In this document: positions 1 to 10,903 of the stretch, piece by piece | How the letters are laid out: every line of letters begins with the position of its first letter | Position numbering within the stretch: position 1 is the first letter of the stretch | Assembly (NCBI GenBank): GCA_009733575.1 | Contig: ML769506.1 | Span: forward strand, 1 to 64,000 | From: Gymnopus androsaceus JB14 | Taxonomy: Eukaryota > Basidiomycota > Agaricomycetes > Agaricales > Omphalotaceae | Direction: 5' to 3' | DNA length: 64,000 bases | Translations under genes and position numbers: made by a program | The notes under the pieces: model-generated | Databases searched by the model: none | What the model was told of the DNA's origin: nothing | Seen by the model: only the letters and a program-made list of their open reading frames with translations

Positions 1-1700
1 CGTACAATGGATAACTTCGCTAGAATCACGAGGCTCCGGTAGACCGTGTACGCTCATGATCTGGATGAAGAACGGAATGGAAAAGACGAAGCTAAGGCGA
101 GAGAAATGCATTTGGTGATTAAAGTGCTAGAGGCTCCCGTGCTAAAGGCTCTCCCTTGCTCCCCTATCCTTTTATACGAAGTAAAAGCCAAGAGAATACT
201 AGATAATAGAAATGTGTACCCACTGTGTTGAGAGGGGATTGCGGGTTCTTGGCGAGTGTATCTTGGCAAGAGCTACTTGAAACGACCCTCTCGAGGCTCT
301 CTCAATGAAGGAAATGCCCGGAGTGAATGAGATACCGCCCAAGGCTAAGTAATAGCTACAGCACGGGATGTACACCACTTGGCAGTCTAGCATACTTGTG
401 ATGTTCCAAGCTAAGCTACCTCCACTTTTTACGGTCATCTATGTTCTAGAATTCGAACCGTTTGAGGTCGCTCATGAAGAACGTATAGGTTTTCAAAGTT
501 TCAAAATCCAAGGCGTCCTGCAAGAGCAGGGAGAGATCCTTACTATCTTAGTAAGTCGCAGGCCACGGTTCAAAGCCCTAACGACGCTCCAACTCCAACC
601 TCTGCCTCATCCCCGTTCTTCCGGAAAAAAATGGAACCTTTGTGCTTCTCAAGTCCGATGGAATTTGTGCAGTTGTTCGTTCGGGTTACATAGACTCAGA
701 AAGCTGTAGATTTCTGTTCACGAACTAATGCACTAAAATCGTGTGGCGATGATGGCTTACGGGAGTGTTTATTTGAGGCTCTTTGCAGCGTGGACAACAT
801 AAACGGAGGATGCGATCGGATGGTAAGGGGGCCTATGAGTGAGAGCACTTCCGCCTCCGCTTGCGATTGAAGATGGAGACATTCTCCCGATGAAAACGAT
901 AAAGCGAGTAAAAGGCAGAAAGGCGGTGGTGCAGATCCCCCGTCAATTTGAATTATCCGCCTCCGGTAACCTCAGCTGTGCTTCCTCAAGATGGGATTCA
1001 GAGAACCTAGAGATGACTAGGCCGGGAGGATGTGAGGACAAGAGGAGGACAAAGAAGAGGAAAAGATTTGTCTCGGATGTCAGGGAGCATAGCGTGGCGA
1101 AAGTCGGTGAATTCTCACGAAGCGTCTTACACCTCCCCGCTCCTTCATTCGTTCGTCGCGCTCACTGCCAGCGATGGCATCGAAATAACCTCAGCCTCAT
1201 ATCGCCATTAACCCAGCCGTATAAGACTCGAGGATCGTATATAGGCCGTCACACCCACGTTGACTTTGAGGGCCGCCACCAACAAAACCGTCTCAATGGT
1301 TGGAGCCTGTGGAGATGCTGCTCGACGGTCCATCTGTCAGTGGAGGAGTTGGAACCTTGCGGAAGTCTGCAGCAAAATGGTGAGGGAAATTTCAGCTTCC
1401 GAGCGGATCCACTGGAGTTATAATATAACTTCAAGCTTCGAGTCCTAACTCAGAATCAGAAAGGATTTCTTTGCCATTGGTTTTGGCAAGCGCGAATTTC
1501 CATGATCAAGGTTCAAATAGAGGATACATACATGGACAGAGTAATATAATAGAGTAATATAATCGAATTGAGACGGTAAAACGGCGCGAGTAACTTTAAG
1601 TGCTACACTGCTAGTGCTCGATCTTGACCGCAACCACGTGAATCTCTTAGGAATAATACCGATCCTTTCCTTTTTTTTTGCGCGCCATACATTGAGTTAC
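1..1700. other. Stretch with no supportable gene
   Basis: Open frames here, the longest on the plus strand at about 839-1423 (194 codons), have no recognisable domain, no clear splice partners and biased composition, so I do not call a gene. The block may hold a decayed gene or the long upstream region of the membrane-protein gene that follows. Nothing repetitive stands out. Confidence 0.4.
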
Positions 1701-1707
1701 GACCGAT

Positions 1708-3714
1708 GACATACTCCTACACGAAAGGGTTGCCAAAGGGGTAATGCACCATGGTGATATCCTTTGACTGAACCTGCACCGGTCCTCAACACCAGAAGCG
1801 CCCATAAACGCCGGTCACACTAAAGGATTGCCTCAAGCCCATAACCCAGGAGGTAAATGACTCTGTATTTTCACCTCTTAAAAATTAAAGGTGCTCTGAA
1901 TCAGTGAGTCCGTGGGCTCAGGTTGGACTTTTAAAGTCCAAGCCCAAACTCTCGATCGTTGCTCTCAGGAAGGGACATCAACTGAGTGGAAATATCCGAC
2001 ATCGGACTCTATATATACCGTAAGTTCCCTTCAAGCTCCAATATCAATATCGTGGTCGACTCTTTCTGACTCTATTGAATACTCTTCATTGGTATTCAGC
2101 ATTCAGCATTCTTCCTATCTGTCACTGTTTAGTAGACATGGATATAAAGCCTAGCCCTACATACTAAGAAGAATTATCACTTCTCCGTCTTCAATCCTGC
2201 ACCGCATGCTCTTTGGCCTCTCGAGGAAATATAATGGATAGGGGAATAATCATAAACGAAGCAATATCCATCTTGGTCGTTTTTCTTCTTTATGGCGAGT
2301 GTTATGTACTCCTAGTGCTTTCCTGTCTTTCTTATCCGACGATCTACAGGAATTCACACCTGTGTCACGGCACTTTCAATATATTTTCTCTTGTACGTCT
2401 GTATCTTCAAAGCTCCAATTGTCGGATGATACCTTGGACATAGACGTTCGCTTGGATCCCAATCCCGAAGACTTCTTCTACTGGTCATTGTTACCATGTT
2501 CCTCGTCCAAACTTGTCTCATGACGGAACTGAGTATATGCTTCTTGAATGATATCAAGAGCATATCTCAGGCTGTGAACGGACGAATCATTCTACGAGCC
2601 CAAACAGCGGTGGCCGTTCTTGCGAGAGCGAACGTAAGAATTCAGTACTTTGGCCGTATCCATATTACTCATAGCAGATGATGGCAGTATTTCCTTAGTG
2701 ATGTAGTTGTGGTATGGCGAGCATGGTCATTATCCCGGCGGGGATCAAGCCCAAGTTTAAAATATTCTCGTTATATCCTTGGGATATGCCTTCTCGCTTC
2801 GTTCGGTTAGTAAACCCCGGGTTAACCTAGTCCGATAATCTAATTGAGGTTCTAATTACCGACTTCTTATTATTCAGTTGCATTGCTTGTTGACGGGGTT
2901 CTCAATGTCGCCGAGAGGCTGTCAAACCAGAACACCCAGAAGAACGCGCTCGCTCTGTCCAGCATCGGTTCTGCGGAACAGCAACTAGGAAAGAAGAGAA
3001 TTGCTCTCCCACTCATTCTATTCCTCACCAACGTAGTCGCCACGGGGTTCATTGGTATAACCTTTTGGTACGTGCCCTCAATGGCTACGGTATTTTGTCT
3101 GACCATTCCCAGGGACGTTCACAGGGCTACAAGAAACCAATTTGGGCACTGCAGACAGGTTGCAAACCTCGTGCAGATACTTCTGTTCATGTTTGAATCT
3201 GGATTGGCATATTCATCAGTATGGGTAAAATATCTTCTTTGCTGTTGTTCGTATTTCTATTTCTAAATGATTTCCCGTTAGATTGTAATGATTGTCGCTA
3301 TGATTCGACCTTTCTCCAAAGAAGTAACTACAACCATTGTTGTCCTCCTCCCTCAGATTACCGTGCGTCTCTTTCACCAAGTTCACAGTCTAGGCTTATC
3401 TATGTTTAACAGGCGATTTATCCTGCACTGGTCATTATGCTCAGTGCAATGCAAAGGCCCTTTTCCAAGGCAAGTGTTGGGGACAACATTACCATCCCAT
3501 CAGCTCGAAGTGGGGAATTTCCAGATATATTGACTACTCGGATCCAAATCGATACTATCGATGTACAGTTCCAAAAGGACTTACCCATGAAAGAGATAGA
3601 GACAGTGTGATCCATGTCTCCAAAAGAAAATAAATAGAAATAGACATATTGGAACCTTATAACCAACCAGCCATGATTTCTGTCTTTTATGCAGCACACA
3701 AAGACATACTGTTG
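1708..3714. repeat. Segmental duplication, copy A (about 2 kb)
   Basis: This block is closely similar to 10,904-12,833, in the same orientation. Similarity begins in the upstream region (shared CCTTTGACTGAACCTG), runs through the whole membrane-protein gene including its introns, and fades just after the shared GCAGCACACAAAGACATAC downstream of the stop codon. Small indels separate the copies. The block was duplicated as a unit, and about 7 kb of repeat-rich DNA now separates the two copies. Confidence 0.85.
2234..3610 (+). CDS. Multi-pass membrane protein, DUF6533-like agaricomycete family (copy A)
   Basis: Predicted seven-helix-like membrane protein of a large, uncharacterised agaricomycete family; no substrate or ligand is known. 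The start is MDRGIIINEAISILVVFLLY, a hydrophobic first helix. Later exons give a VVVWRAWSLS segment, then VGxLVDGVLNV, ILFLTNVVATGFIGITFW, VQILLFMFESGLAYSSVW, and finally AIYPALVIMLSAMQ with a hydrophilic tail ending at 3608-3610. The family hallmarks are the ESGL..S.W helix and the final IYPxLVI helix. Phase-consistent introns lie near 2811-2878, 3070-3112, 3225-3281 and 3358-3411. The second and third helices (about 2330-2690) were not resolved, so the 5' half is approximate. Unlike copy B, this copy keeps its frame through the VANLVQILLF segment. Confidence 0.65.
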
Positions 3715-4008
3715 GAAATGAATCCACATCCATTGAGAATGGTCAAGTAGCACCTCAACCTCACAATAAACATGGGTAACAAGCCTGGAATGATGGCCCC
3801 CTGATGCCAGGTTTGTATCCCTGGATCTGTGAATTACCTTACACTGTGAATAATTCCTTGAATAAACCTAAATATCATCTATAAGGAAAAGGCCCTCAGG
3901 GCCTCTAGAATCATGAGATAAGACTTGGAAGGCAGCGGGAGTAAGCTTTACCGTTCTGAACTTTTCATCATAACAATTGCTTTGTCATAACCGGGCCTAT
4001 AGCTTTTA
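3715..4008. other. Non-coding spacer after copy A
   Basis: AT-rich sequence after the duplicated block. No open frame, domain or clear repeat is seen before the inverted repeat at 4009. Confidence 0.4.
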
Positions 4009-4055
4009 GCGTAACCCCAAAGTAACCATTACTTTAGGTTACTTTTGGGTTACGC
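4009..4055. repeat. Inverted repeat built from the GTTACTTTT motif
   Basis: The 19-nt arms at 4009-4027 and 4037-4055 pair with one mismatch around a 9-nt loop. The arm GGTTACTTTTGGGTTACGC uses the same word as the minisatellite about 1 kb downstream, so hairpin and array probably belong to one repeat family. Confidence 0.75.
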
Positions 4056-4924
4056 TGGGGTGACATATTTAAAGTAACCCTATATTTCAATTGTTACAAC
4101 AGACATCACCCTCATTATGTTACTCACATCTGGGCTCAGCATCTCAAGCCATGCTAGGGAATGTGCCTATAGTAACTTAAGCTTTCAGTACTTACCCATG
4201 ATATAAAAACTCCAAGTCCACAAGATTGTCCATACACCAATACAGAAATACCAACTGCCATCCCATAGCAAAAAAGCAAGGCAATCAAGCTTTAGGTAGA
4301 TACTATCAGCCAAAATCCATACTTTTAAATTATATCAAGATTCAATTAGCTGGGTGCAACTTGCTGTACTGGTTATTTTTCTTTGATGCTAGACTCCAAG
4401 TCATCCTTACATCATAAAGAACCGTGTTTTGGTTGACCAGGTTGACCGGGTTGTTAGTTTGCCCACAAGTTACAACCTACTAAATCATTGTCAATGTTAT
4501 GACTATGGGTCCTCCATCGAGCTCAATTGTTGGTAAACTCCTTGTGGAGCATGAAGAAGCTTCGACGCGACCTCAAAGAGCCCTGAAGCACGCTTCCCAT
4601 GCTCGGCAGCGTCTGTCAAGATTAAATAGGACCACCTGGATACCGGGTTGCAGCCAAAACCGAGATAAATTGCGGGTTGTCAATTGACCTTGAATTGACC
4701 TGCTTTTTTGGGTTGAACAAGCCGAAAAAACCCGGATCAAGTCAGGTCAATCAATACAGGGTTAGTTACGATGTAATGTGGTTTAACATGAGTTAATATG
4801 ATATGAACCAATGATCTACAAGGCCAGGCTTGAGACTTCATACTCAGCCTTACCCAGCCTAACCTAACCTTCCAAATCCCAGCAATCTCCATATTATGAG
4901 CACTTGAGGTGATGCTGGATTTCA

Positions 4925-5375
4925 CAAAAGTAACACTTGGGTGATGTTAAATTTCAAAAAGGTTACTCTTGGGTGACAGTCAATTTAATGAAAATTATGC
5001 TAAATCAACTAAAAGTTACATTTGGGTGACTTTGAATTTAGTGAAGGTTACTTTTGATGTAGTGAAGATGACTTTCAGGCAACTTTGAATTTAGTAAAGG
5101 TTACTTTTGATTTAGTGAAATCTACTTTTGGGTGACTTTGAATTTAGTAAAGGTTACTTTGGATTTATTGAAATCTACTTTTGGGTGACTTTGAATTTAG
5201 TGAAGGTTACTTTTAGGTGACTTCATGTTCAGTAAAGGCTGCTTTTGATTTAGTGAAAGTTACTTTCAGGTGACTTTGAATTTAGCAAAGGTTACTTTTG
5301 GGTGACTTTGAATTCAGTGCAGGTTACTTTTGATCTAGTGAAAGTTACTCTTGGGTGGCTTTGAATTTGGTGAAC
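4925..5375. repeat. Minisatellite of TGACTTTGAATTTAGT / GGTTACTTTT words
   Basis: About 450 bp made of imperfect alternations of GGTTACTTTT, GGGTGACTTTGAATTTAG and TGAAAGTTACTTT, with an irregular period of roughly 30-60 nt. The units have drifted by point changes and small indels. All three frames are repeatedly stopped, so it is non-coding. The same words recur at 4009-4055 and 5998-6085. Confidence 0.8.
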
Positions 5376-5997
5376 ATGAACATGGAGCTTGTCTGGGTAT
5401 CAAAGCATGCTACCATGCATGTATCATGTATAGATTGATATTCTGAGGTTCAGGGGGTTCATACTGCATATAAAATTGAAATCAAACTCAAAAGCTTGAA
5501 CTCACCATGGATGTGGAACTTATTTGGGTATCACAGGATGTTGACATGCATGGATTATGTATATCATGAGTGTTATGAGGTCAAAGAGGTTCATACTGCA
5601 TATGAAATTGAACTTTTTGCTTGAGCTTGCTGTGACCATGAAGCTTATTTGGTTTTTTTTTTGTAGTTGGACACAAGTCTAGTGTTGAAAGACTCTATTA
5701 AATACCTGTTAATCAAGTAAGTACTATAAATAAAGTATGATTAACTCAATAAACTGGTGTGAAAAGTGAAGTATTAAGCTCATCCTCAGTTTGGACACAA
5801 GTTTAGTGTCAAAAAGCTGAGAGTATCACAATGAAAATGTCCAACTATAAGTATGTTGTAATACAAGCTTGAGTGAATCTATTGCACTGACAATATTATA
5901 ATTTATTCAATATTATAGTTACACAAGGTTATGCTAAATATGGCAATGCCATATTAGAGTAAATGAACGTTGAAGATACACTGGGTGTTGCTGGGGG
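5376..5997. other. AT-rich spacer with a diverged direct repeat
   Basis: No gene is supported. Two diverged units can be seen, each with a GAACATGGAGCTT / GATGTGGAACTTATTTGGGT start and a GGTTCATACTGCATAT end (about 5382-5475 and 5507-5605). After them comes low-complexity AT-rich DNA. Confidence 0.45.
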
Positions 5998-6085
5998 TAT
6001 ATTGGGGTGACTTTGAGGTGACTTTGGGGTGACTTTGGGTTTACTTTGGAGTTACTTTGGGGTGACTTTAGGGTGATGCCGGGGG
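5998..6085. repeat. Short-period minisatellite GGGGTGACTTTG
   Basis: Roughly six to seven tandem copies of a 12-nt unit, GGGGTGACTTTG with variants such as GGAGTTACTTTG. It shares the TGACTTTG word with the longer array at 4925-5375. Confidence 0.8.
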
Positions 6086-6334
6086 GGTTATGCTGAAAGT
6101 GCTATGCCCGTAATACATTTATTACCTAGATTGCACGTGCTGGTGCTCTGCCGCCCTTTCCCAAACAAGTAACGCTCCCGTACATTCCCACCTCATGCCT
6201 GCTAAGCTAATAATATGTTTATTGAATAAATTCTTGCATGCTCATCTGTAGTACCACTACCACATGCTGCTCTCACAAATTATATTGTTTCAATTCATGT
6301 ACTGTACAGTGTAAATTAATAGAATCTCCAAGGC

Positions 6335-7000
6335 CGATCCTCCCTTACCCAAATTGTGAAATCGCAGTGGAACGGGTCATTGTATGGAAAGCGTGATTAG
6401 TGCATCTGAAAGAGGCCCATTAGGAGTCTCCGAAACCCCAAGAACAAAAGGAAAAAATTAGAATTAAGTTCATGTCTCCTCCTGGTACCTCCCATACCCA
6501 AAATATGATATTACAGTAGAAAAAATCAGTGGATGCAAAACGCAAATGGAGCATCTAAAAGAGGTCCAGCAGGACTCTCTATGGCTCCAAGAACGAAATT
6601 AATGGAGCAGAACTCACCAACATAAGTTCATGCCTCCTCCTGGTACCTTTCCCTACCCAAAATGACACATTATGGCGGAACGAAGCGGTGGATGTAAAAC
6701 ACGAATAGGGCGTCTGAAAGAGGTCTATCAGCACTCTATATTGCTCTAAGAATGAAAGTATCAGATTAAAACTCATCGACATAAGTTCATGCCTCCTCCT
6801 GGTACCTTTCCCTACCAAAAAATGACATATTGCGGCGGAATGAATCGGTGGATGTAAAAACATGAATAGGGCATCTGAAAGAGGTCTATCAGCACTCTAT
6901 ATTACTTCAAGAATAAAAGTAATGAAGCAAAACTCACTGACATTAGCTCATGTGATACCTTTCCCTACCAAAAATGTGACATTGCAGCGAAGAAGTCCTG
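6335..7000. repeat. Tandem array with a ~155-bp unit, four full copies plus a partial one
   Basis: Units start near 6335, 6476, 6632, 6791 and 6951. Each begins with a version of CTCCTCCTGGTACCTTTCCC, continues with TACCCAAAATGACA, CGGTGGATGTAAAA and GCATCTGAAAGAGGTC, and ends with CATAAGTTCATG. Units 3 and 4 are most alike; unit 1 is most diverged and unit 5 is truncated. Open frames on the minus strand across two units only reflect the repeat. Confidence 0.85.
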
Positions 7001-7215
7001 CAATAAGAGCCCAGGACACAGATATTGTATACAAATTACATTACAATTGTAAATAGTATCAATGTCTACAAATTTATCACAACTGTAGGTTCCATCAATA
7101 TTATCAATACTAATACTATATATATATACAGTTGGGCGTGCAAACTTTGGGCCTGCCTCTAAAGCCTCGTTTGCGCTTATTCCAAGAGGCCGTAACCCCT
7201 AACCCAGCACGTTTG

Positions 7216-7291
7216 GCAATGCCGGACTAGCTCTCTAATGTTGGGGTTCACCCTTTGGGTGAACCCCAACAAGAGCTAGCCACAGCATTGC
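7216..7291. repeat. Nested inverted repeat / long hairpin
   Basis: A perfect 14-bp stem, GTTGGGGTTCACCC at 7240-7253 against 7257-7270, has a 3-nt loop. Outside it CTAGCTCT (7227-7234) pairs with AGAGCTAG (7272-7279), and further out GCAATGC (7216-7222) pairs with GCATTGC (7285-7291). Three nested arms on one axis suggest the tip or remnant of a foldback or MITE-like element. No target-site duplication was found. Confidence 0.8.
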
Positions 7292-8702
7292 ATAGAAAGA
7301 AAAAAATTTAAAAAACAATCAATTGTATATACTGGTGTTTCGAACACTCATTGCCAGGTATATAATTTATCACATGTATCTGATTTGGTCACTGAGAATA
7401 CCGCTTTGCCATCAGGCACATGTAATGTGATGTTGTAATTTAATTATAGTACATTGCCGCTGTCAATTGTAAGTGTTTGTAAACAAATCCAATGCCATAG
7501 GTTGGCAATAACTGGGAAAACCTGGTCAGGAAGCTCATAGAGCAGGAGTATAATATATATTGCAGTGTTTTCAATAACTTTGAGGGGCTGTTTGTGGGTT
7601 GAACAGAAGTCAATATATGATGTAGCAAACAAACACCCAACAAACACCGGTCAAAAACTGCATAAAAAGATTGAAAAAACAATCTCAAATGACCTTGAAA
7701 TTTTTTTACAATGTTCTGACAGAAGGAAAAGCCGAATAGAGCCTAGCTTGTGGTGTTGCGCAATGAACAAAAGGTTGTGGGAGTCGTCAGACAGTGCTCG
7801 CAAACATGGTCCGATGGGCACTTTGTTGTTTCTCCTTGTACAAAACAACGACCACAAGCACGTCAATGATTTCTGATAGGCTTTGGGCCCACCGGGAATT
7901 GTTATCAGTGTCTTAAGGATCCTTCTGAGTGAAATATGTATCTTAATACTGTCAGATTAGTTGGTAGTGGCCTTGTAATGTGAAACATCAAACTATGGAT
8001 CAAAACTTGAGTTCACTGTTCATAATAGTGAGCTCAAGGATGAACAAGTATGTCTATGACTCTGTGGATCTGGGAGTAGCATACTGTACCCAATGGATAC
8101 ATTATCTCAGATCTGTCAAAATCTCATTTAGTTATTGACATTTTGATTCTCAACACTGTTTAACGTGTATGTGGTGTAGGATCTCATGCTATACTTTGCT
8201 CGAAACTAAGTTAAACTGCATCAAGTTCACTTGACTGATCTGAAAGGCTTGAATTTGATGCATTATGTAGATATAGTCCCCTAAGTCCCATCCTCAAGCT
8301 CTGGAGCTAATTCCTGAGTTTGTTCACTGTTGAGCTCGCTGTTATGCACAGTGAACTACAGTTTTGATACATATTTTTGTCAGTGAATTCTGACAGGGCT
8401 TTCACCGAGAACCTTTGTTGCACTACCAGAAAGAATATCCAGGATATCCAAGAGCTATCAGAAATCATCTATGTCATGGATGAGCCATGCTGAACAATGA
8501 GCATCCATGAAGTGCCCATCATCCGATGCATTCTCGTGGCTACTTCTTGCTGTTGTTCCACAACAACTGGTTTTTTTCTCCTGCTCTCTGGTCTCAAGCT
8601 TTCATGAAAAGGAACCAAGGTTGTTGTTTTACGTTTATTCCAGCCTTTTGCGTTTTGTTTAACCTCCATACATTAATGATCTTCACGAGTCCTGGTTAGG
8701 GA
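7292..8702. other. Gene-free AT-rich stretch
   Basis: About 1.4 kb with only short, unrelated open frames (the longest about 100 codons at 7565-7876, with no domain). I see no splice-consistent gene, RNA gene or tandem repeat. Confidence 0.45.
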
Positions 8703-8848
8703 CAGGTACCTGCAGGTAGATCTGTGGGAATACCTGCATGTATTGTGACCTGCGGATCCCGGTACCAGTTTCCCATGGATCCCCGCAGATCACAGGTCAT
8801 GATTTTAATTTTTTTTTAGTGACCTGCAGGTACCTGCGGGTCACCATA
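8703..8848. repeat. Palindrome-rich repeat with GGTACCTGCAGGT ends
   Basis: The left end carries CAGGTACCTGCAGGT and the right end GACCTGCAGGTACCTGCGGG, imperfect inverted copies of each other. Between them lie more GACCTGCGG / CCGCAGATC words and a CGGTACC palindrome. It resembles a short foldback element. No target-site duplication could be fixed. Confidence 0.5.
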
Positions 8849-9340
8849 GAAAAATGATTTACATGCTGGGCCAATTTTTTTTTACTTCTTTACATACCAT
8901 ACAGTGTGGCAGAGCATGGAGAATATTGTGCTGTATCTGTACTTGTACTACTCTATGGTATCAGAGTACTTATTTCAACATACAACACTACTATTGAGAA
9001 AGTAGTAGTAACATTAATAGTCTAATACTTAATATATGCATATGAAACTGTAAAGTTCTCTTCCTTAGATTATTTACATCTCAGTCTCAATATTGTATAG
9101 GGTATGGACTTCCCAGGGATCAAGCATGTTGTTTATGGCATGAACTTCTATCCTTTCTGTCCCTTATTCAGAAAATCAGTCACTGTGTTCACAAACTCAT
9201 GGATATCAGAGAGGCTATAGACTGAAACAGCTCCTGTGCCTTATCCACTTCCTGGCATATATGTTGTGGTTGAATGGCATCAAACTCTTCCTATTTTTCT
9301 GCTGTCTCCCTCCTCATTTCTGACCTAGCTGTCTGATTAC
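8849..9340. other. Gene-free AT-rich stretch
   Basis: Low-complexity AT-rich DNA between two repeats. No open frame of note and no recognisable element. Confidence 0.45.
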
Positions 9341-9458
9341 ATCAGCAAAACCTGTATTTTTGCTGGAGATCTCCAGAGGTCTCTGGAATAGGGTACCTTG
9401 CTCCAGAGATGTCCCAAATGAATGGGTTTTCTCCAGCAAAAATACAGGTTTTGCTGAT
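9341..9458. repeat. Small foldback element, 28-bp perfect terminal inverted repeats
   Basis: ATCAGCAAAACCTGTATTTT at 9341-9360 continues to 9368 and is matched perfectly in inverse orientation by 9431-9458. The interior holds a further perfect palindrome, CTGGAGATCTCCAG (9363-9376). At 118 bp it looks like a short MITE or foldback element. A target-site duplication is not obvious. It supplies the last codons and stop of the minus-strand frame at 9342-9791. Confidence 0.75.
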
Positions 9459-9791
9459 GCTGTAGGCTGTAGCCCACTGTATAGGAGCACTCCTCAGCTC
9501 AGAGTCAGCTAAGGGATTATGGCATGAACATTGTATACGAGGGTGGCCACGCAAGTAAGCAGGACTTTTAAGCAGCACTGACATAGGGGTCTGTGGCTTT
9601 GGAGTGTTATTCGAGGCATGTCTGGGGGTAGCAGGAATTATGTTTGGGTGGGGTTCAAGATTGATTGGGGAAACTGGTGTATCATTGTTGTTATTGTTGA
9701 ATTCTGGCAATGCAGGGGCACTGCTGATGGGCATTTCAAGTGCATAACCATCTGACTCTGACCCAGCATCTATATCCATATCAAAAAACAT
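9342..9791 (-). CDS. Hypothetical open frame ending inside a foldback element
   Basis: A 149-codon frame starting MFFDMDIDAGSESDGYALEM. It is rich in Asn, Pro and Ser with a run of five Asn and looks disordered. I recognise no domain. Its C-terminus (about the last 38 codons) is encoded by the inverted repeat at 9341-9458, so if it is translated the end was supplied by the insertion. It may equally be a chance frame or a relic of a larger mobile element. Confidence 0.2.
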   Translation of the reverse strand: MFFDMDIDAGSESDGYALEMPISSAPALPEFNNNNNDTPVSPINLEPHPNIIPATPRHASNNTPKPQTPMSVLLKSPAYLRGHPRIQCSCHNPLADSELRSAPIQWATAYSISKTCIFAGENPFIWDISGARYPIPETSGDLQQKYRFC

Positions 9792-9949
9792 TTGAGAGGA
9801 AGAAGCAACTCAATTGGGCTGTGGAGAAGGGTTTCTTTGCTGCAACTTTTTCCAAACCAATCCAGCAGCCTTGCAGCAGCAGAGAGGCATTGCTTTTTTG
9901 GACTGAACGGCATGACAGTAGAAAGGAAGGATCAAAGAGAATACCCCTA

Positions 9950-10212
9950 CTGTATAATTATGACCTAAAGTTCCTGTAACCGTAACATGGTCCCTGGGAA
10001 CTTGGTCATTTTGAAAATCGTAATGCATAACGGGTTCAAGGAACTTTGAATTTTGCAAAATAGTAACTCAAAATTCCAAAAAAATTGTGCCAAAATGCCC
10101 AAAAAACACCAGAATTTTTTTCTGTAACACTAATTTTGGCCTGAGAACTCCACTTTTTGAAGTTCTCACTGTAATGCATAAAACCCCGGCACTTTAGGTC
10201 ATAATTATACAG
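9950..10212. mobile_element. MITE with 22-bp terminal inverted repeats and TA target duplication
   Basis: The left end CTGTATAATTATGACCTAAA (continuing GT) at 9950-9971 is perfectly inverted at 10,191-10,212. The dinucleotide TA flanks both ends (9948-9949 and 10,213-10,214), the signature of Tc1/mariner-type insertion. The 263-bp interior encodes nothing and contains a GAGAACTCCACTTTTTGAAGTTCTC hairpin-like segment. It is non-autonomous; no transposase is seen in the window. Confidence 0.85.
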
Positions 10213-10214
10213 TA

Positions 10215-10903
10215 TTTGAACAGCTGATCAAAGATGGTTAAATGTCTCAATAAGACTATTAAAAATCGGAAAATATGAGTTTTTTTGTTAGCCCAATACG
10301 CAAATTTTTCTCTACTCAGATTTATTCTAAGGTGATAAAAGGGACAACTCCAATTTTTGAGATTCGTTGAAGTCCGTCATTCATGTGACTGAAATCCGAC
10401 CCAGCTGAAACTGCCGGATAAAGTTCCAGTCACTTCGCTGGTGCCTTTGATTGACTGTCATCAAGGTTAGCTACTGGCTCGAGTCTAGTTTTTGCTTGGG
10501 CAGCACCCGACGCAACGAGGAAAATTGTAAAGAATCTAGAAAGCTTGATTTGGGGGTTTTAAAGCAGGCCAAAATGATCTGTCTACTCAGAATTTCAATA
10601 GCTTCTTTCATTGTGTCCCAACTGTATTGGAAGTGTATCCCTGCATACCATAGCAGTACTTGGGCTACAGTTAATACTCATATTCTTGTAAGTAACTTGG
10701 TCAGATTGCAATGAAAAAGCACAGGAAAAATCACATAGCCTCATGAGATGTATTTAAATAAGATGTTGGAAGTGGATTTGCCAAAAAGTCTTTGGTTGGG
10801 CTAATATAAAATGAAGAACAAAAAGTTACTAAATAAGGAGCATGATGGAACGTGCAATATGCTCGCGTGGGGTTGGTCGAGTTTGCTTAACCTCTATTTT
10901 ACA
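10215..10903. other. Spacer with no supportable gene
   Basis: Only short open frames without domains lie between the MITE and duplicated block B. Confidence 0.4.

Noticed and set aside
839..1423. Plus-strand open frame of 194 codons
   Set aside because: No domain, biased composition and no splice partners; an overlapping frame on the same strand is just as open.
6579..6863. Minus-strand open frame of 94 codons
   Set aside because: It spans two units of the ~155-bp tandem array, and its internal repetition only reflects the DNA repeat.
4925..7000. CRISPR array
   Set aside because: Units are adjacent with no unique spacers, the repeats vary, and the genome is eukaryotic.
3900..10900. One large autonomous transposon filling the island between duplicated blocks
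   Set aside because: No transposase, reverse transcriptase or long terminal repeats are readable; the contents look like independent repeats and MITEs.
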